In this document: one piece after another, positions 52,361 through 62,800 of the stretch
How positions within the stretch are numbered: position 1 is the first letter of the stretch
Layout of the letters: every line of letters starts with the position of its first letter
Origin: Todiramphus chloris collaris
Taxonomy: Eukaryota > Chordata > Aves > Coraciiformes > Alcedinidae
Assembly: GCA_025345505.1 (NCBI GenBank)
Contig: JANVCC010010406.1
Coordinates: 18,861,506 to 18,925,505, forward strand
Reading direction: 5' to 3'
DNA length: 64,000 nt
Translations under genes and position numbers: made by a program
Notes under the pieces: model-generated
What the model saw: only the letters and a program-made list of their open reading frames with translations
Database searches by the model: none
Told to the model about the DNA's origin: nothing

Positions 52361-54836
52361 AACACACTGAAGTTTACTCATGGCAAATATGGTGTACAGT
52401 TTCTGCTATGGGAAGTATCTACAGATCCCTAGGAAACATACAAGTTTTATGAGCTCAGCCATGAAAAGCCTTTCAATGATATTTAAAAGCAGCATGTATG
52501 TGTTAATAGGTTTTTTAATCTGCATCTTCCACATTTTATCAATTTGAGTTGTGACTCAGGGACAGAGTGCTTATACTTTGTGTGCATGTAGAGCACCATA
52601 GAGCCAGCTGCAGTTTAGGAGTCAAAGTTATAATGTCAGCCATAACAAAATGTACCCGGTTGAGATATAGATCAGAAAAATTGGTTAAATATTGTAAGGT
52701 GTGCTAAAATATTTAATACTTAAATTAGCTCTTTACTAACACCAGATAATTAGTCCTTACAGGAGCACCCTTATGGGGAAGATGATTTTAGTATTAGCCA
52801 TATTTTAACAGATTGAAACACAAACAGGTAACTGATGTGATCTGTCCAAGACAGTGAGAAGGGGCCACCATTGGTATCAAAAGTCCTGGTTCCCATTCTT
52901 GTGTCTTGACTGTGCTGTCTTCCAAATTGTTTCATACAGGTTTTCAAAGGACACCTAGTGATTGACCAGTATCACATGCTTTACTGACACCTCCTCCTCC
53001 AAAACAAACAAAAATACTTAAGAACCTCCAGACAAGTTTCTAGAAGAGGTTCAATATGAAGAGTTAATTACTAAAAGTAGACAATGCCTTTTTGATATTT
53101 ACAGAAAAATACAGCTACCTTGAACAAACAAAACAGCGAAACAACATGGAAAGAACGACCACAATAACTATAAGAACCAAACAAGAAGGAATAAACTCCA
53201 TATAGAATTAAGAGTCTGTTCCCCAAAGTTGGTCTAAGTCTTGTAAAAAGGTTTAGAATGACAGGTCAGGAAACTGAAGGGATAGCCCCAGGTTTTTGAT
53301 GGCATATGCAACTGCCCAACACTTATCTTGTAACCACACCATTACAGCCATGCTCTGTGATGGCTACATAAAATGTTTGGTTGTTATGCTTATTGCAGTC
53401 TGGGTTGCTGCTGACATCACCCAGAAATGCTACTTTCTGTCAGTAAAACCAAACTTCTACCAGATAGCCTTTTTAAGGACTTTTCTTCTGATGATAACAA
53501 ATTTCAGATGATACAAATTTCACCACAGGAACAATTCCAATAAATACATATTTTCAGAGATGCATGGTAAGTAGGAAGGAGGGAAATGCCATTCAGTTCA
53601 GTGTAAGTGTATGTGCCCTTCTAAACCAAAAACTGTTCTGACATTAGTATTACTAAGACTGAAGAAACCTTGTTTCACCTAGAAAAAAACAATGAGTAGT
53701 ATTCTGTCCATGATACGGAGATGGTATCTGCTACGTCTTAAGCAAAATCTGAATGAAGTTTAGGATGTCAGAGAAGTAGGACTGCAGAGCTTCTAACAGT
53801 TTTTGGAGGTTTGTCCCTGCTTCTTTACTTTTTAGAGTGTCCTGTTTAATTTTGTGTAATAGACAGATTTTTTTTTCTATGTAATTCATCTGCGGAATTT
53901 ATCTACTGATGATGTTTAAGTTTCCAAAGAAGTTTACCAAAACCACTTGACCTGTAACAGAAACAGAATGAAATGAGAATGCAGAACGTGATGCATTCAG
54001 TAAGGAATTATTTATATCCCTCAAATGTGTTTTTCATTTAAAATTATATTTATTTATACCATACATACTACAAAACAGTGGGTTTTTATTTCTGTGGATA
54101 TCATTCAATTTTTGTTGTTTTGTTTTTTAGACTTTCCATCTTGCTTGTTCCAAATACCTTGGGAGAAGGGACAGGAGTGCAGTACAGATAACACTACAGA
54201 GGTCCATGTGTTTTAAAAGAATGAACCTTTACCATTCTGATTTCCCTTTCTCACAAAGACACTGAGCTTGCACAACATAAAACAAAACGAAGCAGATCTC
54301 TTCATTCAATATAACAAGGCAAAGTAATTTATACTTTAGAAAAAGAAAAAAGATGAAAGAAAAAACGTCAGTAAAACTGCTTAGCTTTTTGCTATAACCA
54401 GAAGGTAAATTTTCCTTACAGTTTCTGTGGGATCCACAAATGTGGCCTCATCAGTGTACAGAAACAAAAAATGATCAGAGGCTTGTAACCCATAGAAATG
54501 TAGTGAGAATTCATTTAGAAATATTTTTCTTTTATTTTCTACAACTGGAAATATTGATTTATTAGATATTGATTCCTACTTTTGGAAACACGAATACTGA
54601 AATGCAGTACTAAAAAAGAGGAAATCCATATTAAGAGTTTCCTCTAGAAAATGTAAGAGGAGTTAAGTACTCAAGTGGACATAAAGGCAAGAATAATCAA
54701 AATGCACAGCAAATCAAACAGCAAATCAAAACAATGAGAAGCTGAAACAATGGAGCATTTTTGACTCTTGGCTAAGAAAAATAATGTTCTGGGTCACTAA
54801 GTACAGAAAAGGAACACATTCTCACTGAAGGATTAT

Positions 54837-54842
54837 TTTATT
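54837..54842 (-). terminator. BNC2: Candidate proximal polyadenylation signal in the BNC2 3' UTR
   Basis: AATAAA on the minus strand lies about 2 kb after the stop codon and is followed within about 20 nt by GAATGTGTTCCTTTTCTG, a moderately U/GU-rich downstream stretch. If used, it would give a short 3' UTR lacking the (CCCCU)n and (UG)n repeats. Hexamers of this kind also occur by chance in AT-rich DNA, so support is modest. Confidence 0.25.
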
Positions 54843-55608
54843 GTATGCTGAAATACCCCTTTGGTTTTGTTTGTTTGTTTGTTTGCTTGGCTTTGCTTTT
54901 GTTATTGTTTTTGTAAAGAAAAGAGTCTACAACACTCACCCCAATGGTTTTGGCTGTAGACTGGACTTAAGTAAATACTATCACTCACTCAGTATGTTGT
55001 GGTAACTCAGGCTGCCAGTGTGGTTTACCAGCTCAAGCAACATGGGTAAACACCGGAAACAAAAAAGATTCAGAGGGCAGCCTCTCTTTCTCTCTGCCTT
55101 TCTCAACTGCTTGCTCCTTCTCCCTCTCCTGTTCATGCTTGTTCTTTTGCTTGCTCTCTTTCTTGGACGTTCATTATTTTCTGACAAACCATGTGGGTGA
55201 AATACAAAATATTAAAACAACTAGAAATCCTTTTTTTTTCTGGCCTCTAATTTTATCCAAATGGAAAATTACCCAATAAAAAGTCCAGCATATTTTTTTC
55301 AGAGCTTCGAAGTGCTTCTGCCATTAATTTTTTTTGATTGCTTCTATAAAACATGCCTTAATCATACTACAGCACTTTCCATTGCAGAAAAGACAACTTT
55401 ACAGAACAACATAGTTAACATTATTTCCCTGTTCCTTTTTCTTTTAAAACACCACAAAAAATCCAGGCCATAGTAAGAAGCACACAAAATTATATTCATC
55501 TTTGTTCTGTGACAAGTAGTATCAGCATTTATATCCCCAAATATTATGCATGTTTGACAAAAAGAAAAAAAAAGTTTCCACTGATTCACATGACACAATT
55601 CTGGTTGC

Positions 55609-55624
55609 TTTTTTTTTTTTTTTT
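55609..55624. repeat. T16 homopolymer
   Basis: Uninterrupted run of 16 Ts within the inferred 3' UTR. Confidence 0.95.
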
Positions 55625-56371
55625 ATGTAATGTAATATATAAGGAATAAGGATGCACTCTCATTTCTAGCAATAATTGGCACTTGAAAAAAGCACCAAGA
55701 ACTCTGTATTTCACTCTACCCCTTTTCCCTCCCCAGTATTTTTTTATGTAGTCCAAAAACTACAACTGTGGTTATGGTGAATAACTACATTTTCTTTTTT
55801 CAAAATGTGTGCAAAGTTGGCACTTTTTTATTAACACTAAACACTAATACTCTTTGTTTGGCATTCATGCCCTCATACTGACCAGACCACTTTTATCTAA
55901 GTGTATTTTTTTAAAGACACTTACTGAAAATATGGCAATAGTTTAAGAAAAAAAAAAGCATGGATATTATTACACATCCCCTTGTAGTGTACGAAAAAGT
56001 GCATGACTGGATTTATGTAATAGTACAAGACAAAAAAACTGTATCAGATCAGGTACTGTAAAGCATGCCAGCACCTCTGTATTACTTATATCTAGCAGGT
56101 AGTTAAAACAAGACTGTGGTTCTTTTTAAAATGTGCATTAAAGCTAACATAAATGAGTAGAACTAGCCAGCAAACTATTTTTCCTGCTTATCTAACAGCC
56201 GAATGTAACTGTAAAAATTAAGCAAAAAAATAAGAGTTAAACCACCATCAATACAATTGTTTTACATCATAGGCCTGTCAAGGCTCAATATATATATACA
56301 AGTGTAACAGCCATGCTTAGTAGAACGTTATCCCCAATGCTCAGAAGACACAAAGACAACTAAGTAGATTT

Positions 56372-56428
56372 TTTTTTTTAATCTTTTTTGTTTGTTTGCA
56401 ATTTTTTTTTGTTGTTGTTTTTTTTTGC
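56372..56428. repeat. T-rich low-complexity tract
   Basis: T runs with interspersed G (including TTGTTGTTGTT), A-rich in the transcript, in the proximal 3' UTR. Confidence 0.85.
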
Positions 56429-56709
56429 TCTTTTTCTCAGGCAAAAGTAACAGGTAGAACAAATTGTCTCTTTGGAGATGACCAAGATCATTCTAACAGG
56501 ACTAGGGACAACTGCAAGATTTCTGTGTGTTTGGTTTTTATTTTCTTTGCTTTTTTCATAAAGGGTCTCTCCCCATCAAATTAAAGATCCCACCTTTTTG
56601 TTTCTATTAAAAAAAGAAAAAAAAGGAAAAATAAGTAAACCAACAACCAACAAAGGGGAAAAAGCACCTGGTGTTTCTTTCTTTTGTTAAAAAAAAAAAA
56701 GAAAAAAGA

Positions 56710-56742
56710 TTATATATATATGTATATTTATATATATATATC
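56710..56742. repeat. (TA)n tract just after the BNC2 stop codon
   Basis: Mostly alternating T and A with a TGTATATT interruption. It starts about 75 nt after the stop codon in the transcript and is self-complementary. Confidence 0.9.
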
Positions 56743-56817
56743 GGGAGACTGTATATGGCAGTTCAGATGTAGTGGGCCCTCTCTGAGAGCTGGCATTATG
56801 CTGTGTCCATCCTTGAA

Positions 56818-57478
56818 CTAATCTACTGAAGTGAAAGGAATATTTTTATGCAGATTGGGGTTCTGACTGTGCCTGTTTCGGCTACGGACAGAGGAAAACA
56901 TCATGTTGCACCCAGGGACTTTGCATTTGTGCATTTCTCGCAAGTGCACCGTTTTATAATGCACTCTGAGGGTTCCCTTGTTGCTGTACATTTTGTGGCA
57001 AATGTTACACATTATCCCACCGTTGCTCACCGAAACACTGTTGAACATGAGGGATCCTGGGACATCAGTGCCCATACCTACAGCTAAGGCAGAGGCATCT
57101 GCTTTGTGGGCAGACTCCCCGCTGTCACTTGCCCCATCAACGTCGTCCAGAAGAATGCCCTCATCGCTTCCTGCATCAGATTCTCTTGATGAATGGATAC
57201 TGCTGCTGGACTGGATGCTGGACGTTGTGCTCAAGTCTAGGACCATATAGTCTTCCGACATGCCTCTGCCATACCCATTCATATGGGAATCCTCAGTACC
57301 ACCAGGTGAGGAGGTGTCTTCCCTTATGTCTAGCCCCATCTGATGCTGAGCGCCATATATCTTCACCAAAAATTCATCGCGGAGGTCCTTACTAAGAGAA
57401 GGCTGTGAGGTGTCCAGGCCCATGTCATCCAGTTCTTTGGTCAACAGTTTACGGTGCAGATTTATGTTAGCACTGTGT
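56818..57478 (-). CDS. BNC2: BNC2 (basonuclin-2) terminal coding exon, C-terminal 219 residues
   Basis: Basonuclin-2 is a nuclear C2H2 zinc-finger DNA-binding protein, with paired fingers, known for roles in mesenchymal growth and pigment patterning. The exon opens after a polypyrimidine tract and CCCAG. Its first base completes a split Arg codon and 219 codons follow to TAG at 56818-56820. Exon residues 1-8 (HSANINLH) are the closing H-x6-H of a finger whose Cys half must lie in the previous exon, outside this window. Residues 81-125 are Ser- and Asp/Glu-rich. Residues 157-178 form a finger with C-x2-C-x12-H-x4-H spacing, and residues 185-210 form a second with C-x4-C-x12-H-x6-H. The protein ends KNIPFTSVD. 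No frameshift or stop interrupts it and all zinc ligands are present. BNC1 is the alternative, but the finger sequence and C-terminus match what I know of BNC2. Recognition is from memory, not from an alignment. Confidence 0.95.
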
Positions 57479-57513
57479 CTGGGAAAGGAAGAGGGAAGGA
57501 GAGAAGGAAAAAT
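57479..57513 (-). promoter_or_regulatory. BNC2: 3' splice site (acceptor) of the BNC2 last intron
   Basis: On the minus strand a run of about 30 almost pure pyrimidines leads to CCCAG at 57479-57483, directly before the ACACAGTGCT that opens the coding exon. Splicing here leaves one base of a split codon (phase 1). With a CG or AG from the upstream exon this gives Arg before HSANINLH, the residue expected in a basonuclin finger. Frame, tract and AG all agree. Confidence 0.85.
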
Positions 57514-57882
57514 GTACAGTATTTTTGATTAAACATACAGTCTGCAAGCACCAAATCCAAATTCTAACATCAATCATTTATTATAAAACTATCCCCTATC
57601 CACGTTTCTTGGAAAATTCAGTCTTGTTATAAGTGAACAATTTGCAACATAAAACTAAGCCAAAACAAGCAGATTAATGCCCTCTGTATTGTTTTACTTT
57701 TTAGCTACTGCTTCTCAACATTAGTACCCAGCAGCAGCTACAGCCTTTTTATTTTATATTTATAAAATAATAAATTGAATTAGAAGAAAATGCAAAATGC
57801 TTTTTTTTTTGGTTTCTGAATCCCTGCTGGCCTTCCTAAAAGCCTTGCTTCTACAGAAAGTATTATTAATATATGGAATATC

Positions 57883-57977
57883 TGTGTGTGTGTTTGTATC
57901 TATGTCTATCTCTAGATCCATATCTTTATATATTTATACATACATACAAATACATTATATATATATGTACACATATA
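57883..57977. repeat. TG/TA-rich low-complexity stretch
   Basis: A short (TG)n, then TCTATC-like, TACA and (TA)n segments. It lies about 0.4 kb inside the BNC2 intron. Confidence 0.85.
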
Positions 57978-59040
57978 ACTGTGTGAATGAAACATAGGAG
58001 AAAAAAATAAAGGTAACTGAATGATACATAGTCAGAGGTCCTGATTCTGATAATTTAATTCTGGTATAAAGGGATTTGGAATTAGGCCAAACCAACATGG
58101 AGAAGACTTGGAGTGTTTATAAGAACAAGTCTCTGAAATCTACATGGAAGTTTCTGAAAATCTTAGCCAAAGCTACTGGTTCCATCCTTCTAGGAGGGCA
58201 CTGTTGTTCCTCCCTGTACTCTTCCCAGTACTGTGTCTGATGCAGAGCTTACTGACCCAAGCAGTTATAAAACCCTACTAACAGCAATGAGAATTTTGCT
58301 CCAAATCAATCAAAACACTTAAGCATGGGCTTTGGTTTAGATATGTGCTGAAGTCACTGTGAGTGCTCAAGAGACACTGGAAAAGCTGTCACTGACGTCA
58401 GTAGTCTTTAGACCAGATCCCAAGAGCTGCAAGTTAAAATATTCTCCGGTGTTTTAAAGGATCTGGGCCTTTGTTCTCAAGAAATAAAGCTCTACATTTG
58501 CAAACAACGTAAGCCTTTGGGTTAGTAACTATGTAAAGCAGCCTATTATTTTAAATGCTGCATTCTACTCTCCACTTTTGACATTGGCTTTATTCATCCA
58601 CTGCAGTAGAACCTCACTGATTTGCAGTAGTGTCAGGAAACCCTCTTTGAAAAACTGCATATTCTGAATTAACAATGCAACAACAAACATGACAGACATC
58701 AAAGACCTCTGACCACAGAACATGCTTATTTTGTCAAAGTGCTTAGTAATAAGAAATCAGTATAAAGTTTTCAGTGTTAGAAAACTTTAGGGTTCAGTAT
58801 TCAGAATGTGTACCATTGCGAAAGAAATTACAAATATTTATTCAGTTTCTTTGGAGGGTGACTGGATTTTCAAGTCAGTAAAAAAAGAATTAGCGAAGTT
58901 CTACTGCATAACATTCTTTGCAAGCTAAGGACCCAAACCCGCAATTTACAACATGCAGACTCACCAGTCTGTCTGCCCATTATAAATTGCAGATCAGAGC
59001 CCAAATGTAGAAGGAAAAGAAAGAAAAGGGGAGGGGGGTG

Positions 59041-59060
59041 GAGAGAGAGAGAGAGAGAGA
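59041..59060. repeat. (GA)10 microsatellite
   Basis: Ten perfect GA units preceded by a purine-rich GGGGAGGGGGG stretch. Confidence 0.95.
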
Positions 59061-59805
59061 ATTTTAACATAGGAATACTTCAATTTGCAAAAAAGCACTA
59101 CGTATAAAATTGGCATGGGAAGACATAACAATGATCAAATACTTTACAGACATTCAGGTCCTACAGTAGCAAGAAAAAAAGATGAAAGGGGAACAATAGC
59201 TATTAGAAATATTTCCTTATTGGAAGCTTTTGTTTTAAGAAACCCTTTGAAACATACCTCTCAACCAGCTGCAGTTCCAAACATGGTACAATAATAAAAT
59301 TCAGATAAATAAGGAAAATGCAAATGTAGGAAGAATAAATTGATGTGGAGTTAATTTCTGTAATTTTCTATCACTTACTTTGTGATTCATCTATCTGTCA
59401 CACATAGCTTAAGGGAATAAATGAAGAAAAAAGCAATAGAAGCGATCCATCCCACTCACCTGAAAATGCAGGTAACAGTTATCTGATCAAACTGATACTG
59501 AACTGCAGTTTAATTGAATCATGTCTGCTTGGGATGCAATTATTCCAGTAAGGGTGGTCTAGAATGGAAAATTTCCCTTCTCATGAGAGACAGTTGAGAG
59601 GTATGGTCAAGGGTGGAAAAAAGTGGAGAGTATTCCTTGTTTTTCTCCCACATGGGATATACTCCTTTCACACAAGCAAGTATAGCACCATTGCTTTTTT
59701 GAGGCGCAGAAGTGTAATTATGCACATCCCCACACTGCACTTAGGAAGGCTGAGCTTACCTTGTGATAAGATCAGCTTTCTAATCTTTTGCTAAATTGAG
59801 ATCAC

Positions 59806-59880
59806 AAAAGAGAGAGAGAGAGAGAAGAGAGGAGAAAAGAGAAAGAAAGGGGGAAGGGGAGGAGAGAGAGAGAGAGAGAA
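59806..59880. repeat. 75-nt pure homopurine tract
   Basis: Every base from 59806 to 59880 is A or G, with (GA)n at both ends and AAAGG/GGGGA in the middle. In the BNC2 transcript it is a 75-nt polypyrimidine tract, about 2.3 kb upstream of the last exon. Confidence 0.93.
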
Positions 59881-62800
59881 CAAATTCACATTCCAATCCA
59901 GACATATCTGGTTAAAAAAAAAATTAAAAATTGACTAAAGAAAATAATTTCTGAAACCAATAAAATACAGACTTAAAAAAAAGTCTTGATTGTGAAACTG
60001 TTTTTTTCTCAGCTATAATCTCACTGATACTGTTGTCCTGATGGATACTGACTGAACCACACAATATTAAAAACATAAAGCAAATTAATCAAAGCATATT
60101 CACAGCATCCCATTATCATCCACAAATGAGTTCTGAACAGATGCATGCAGTGTGCACATACAGGAATGATAAACAGTAGTCCTGACCGTCCCTTGCCTTC
60201 CTGGTGTCATATGGCATCCAACTCCATGTAAAGTTGCTAAGTGCAGTACAGGAAACACTTACTGTGAAGACATGTCCACACTGACCAGTGTTATTGCATG
60301 ACCATAAAAGCTTATTTGTGCTTATCATTGTAACACTAACTACAAAGTACTCACAAAGTGCTCATGTGTTTACTTGCTGTGATTTCTTGCCTTCTCTCTT
60401 CTACTCACTCCCTTGTTAGGGGAATTTGCTGCAATGTATAAACTAGTCAGGAATACTATAACTGTTGTTTCCATGCATTTGCACTTACTATTTCCTTGGT
60501 TTGATGCTGAGAAAAACAGCAGCCAGGAATGAAGTGAGAATAACTTTAGCATTCAGTGAATGAAGAGATAAGAATAAATTACCACGTTCAAGAGGGGGCA
60601 CTGAGCCCCACATGGACAGAGTCCGCTCTGAGAAAGACCAGTATAAGGATGCAAACCCTGCTGATGCTCTGATAAGAAAAGATGCCTCCCTTATTCAATT
60701 CTCACTTACAGCAGTGGCAATCAGTAATTTAGTTAAAGTATGTACCAGCCCATAATATCTGTCAGGCAAACGATGTGCAGAAATGTGCGGACCAGTTCTG
60801 GCACTCTGATCAGTAGTGTCCCTTTTCCGCTGTCAGCAGTACTGTTGGATTCTCCTAATATAATTACATTGACTTTTATTCAATTAAGTGCCATTCCTAG
60901 CCTTAAAAAAAAAGATACTTTATCAATTGATTCAGGTGTAATGCAATAATAAAGATGAACTCATAGCAGTGCATTAGCTCTGCTGTTCATAACTTCTCAA
61001 CATAGGTTCATTCATAGCAGTCGATTTCCATTATGCAACCACAGTTCAAAAGAATTGATTCTTTTACATTCATTTCTTAATCTATTTCACTTCTGTTTAA
61101 TACTCTCCCTAAACAGCATATGCGAAAACATTCTGGTAGGGATGAGAGGGATGAAATGTGAGAAAAAGTGCATTTATTTGGACATTGAAGTTTTGCAATC
61201 TTACAAAAAAACCCCAAAGTCACAGAGGCTCAGATATTGTCAGAATTAAGAATACTGTGTGCTGAAGGTACTATCAAAACACATTTCCAGCAGCTGAACA
61301 ATCACTCAGATAGGAGGGAAGGACAAGTATGTTTTCATAGACACACCAGTCTAGAGTGCTCAAGAGCTCTGACCCTGCAGCCCTTTCCCATCCACTACAT
61401 CACTAAATGTAGCATTGCACCCCGAGGCACAGACTGGGAACCCCATGCAGGGTGCTACTTGAAAAGGGCTTTGCATAAAGAAAGCATTTCTCAGAGCTGA
61501 CAGCAGCATTCCCAACGTTTCTTTGGGAAAAGGTGACAAGGGAGTTCTGTGTAGGAAGAACAAGGTTGTATGTAATGGATCCATAAGAAAAAAAAATTGA
61601 ACTAAGAAAGGAGAGTATGGACAATGGCGGCCTAGAAAGAGAAGCAGTACACCAAGGAAGTTCAAAAAGAGAAATGTTCAGGGAAAAGCCAAATAGAATA
61701 AGATTGACTTTAGGGATAGAAATAAAGCATGACTTGCTATGAAGCTATGAAGAGTATTATTCAGATGGAAAGGCACAAGTGTATGTGGCCTACAACCTGT
61801 ATACTCTGATGTAGCAGCTGCCAACAGCAGTTGGACACAAGAAGAAAAAAGTAGCCCTGCAAGAACTGGCCAAGCCCATACTATCTTTTGCCTTGATAAA
61901 TGTAACTACTGCTTTGCCCCTTGTCTCATTCAATAATAATCTCCTTGCTTTTTTTTTTTTTTCTTGGAAAATGTACTCATTCAGACATCCTAAATTGTGC
62001 CAGTAGTTCTCAGATCCCCTCCTCCATACGAAATTGAAGTATTCCATCCTAATCCAACTCTTCTCCCCTGATTTGTCACTCCCAAAACCTAGCAAGTCCT
62101 CTACCAGTCCTCAGCCAATGCTAGCCCCTTTCTCATATGTTCAGCTACTCCTGCCCATGGCACCTGTAGTTTCTTGCTTTGGCTGTTCTGTTCTCTGATG
62201 TGATTTACAATGCCTATACCCTTTTCTCCTCTGAATACTGCTTCCTGGTACATGTAAACAGTGTTCCCTGAGTAAACTCATGCACAGCTTGGGCAGAGTG
62301 ATTCATGCCAGTGCGTATACACTGCCATCAAACAGGTGGAAAATCATGAAGCAAGATAAGCCAAAATCAGGTGAGCATCAGCTTGCCATGGCTCCATTAT
62401 TCCTCATACCTAAGACAGCTACTTTAAGGCTAGCTCTGGTGTTCTTTACACTGCAGTTGCTCCTGTATCTGCAGGGGAAATGCTTGAAGAACCTAAATGA
62501 ATGGCAAAGGTGTATATATATGTATGGAAAACATAAAATATTTGATCTAATAAAATCCTTTGAATGACTCTGGATTTCTTAGACTGCTTATTTGTACATC
62601 AGCTACCAAAATGGCATGTGAACCTAGAAATGGAAAGACAACTGGTGAATGAAGTCTTCCAGGCAGAAATACAAGGTTGAAAGAGCTTAACTAAAGACAA
62701 TTCTCACTTAGCTCCTGTTACAAGATCTATCTCATCCCAGGCAACAAGGGATGGTGAAGAGGATTAGTTCTGAGAATTTAAAATACTGTGAATGCCAAAG

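Larger units (their letters stand above)
47870..56817 (-). other. BNC2: Inferred BNC2 3' untranslated region (about 9 kb)
   Basis: This stretch follows the BNC2 stop codon in the direction of transcription. It is AT-rich, has no supportable coding sequence and contains no CR1 copy. BNC2 mRNAs in other vertebrates are known to have a 3' UTR of many kilobases, so continuation of the exon is expected. The far end is placed at the AATAAA plus GU-rich element near 47.87-47.90 kb. Other AATAAA hexamers lie within it (for example 54837-54842), so shorter forms are possible. It holds an (AU)n tract just after the stop, a (CCCCU)n tract, a Z-DNA-prone tract, a (UG)n repeat and a Pumilio-type TGTAAATA near 53.09 kb. 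The extent is inference: no splicing or transcript evidence was available. Confidence 0.55.
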
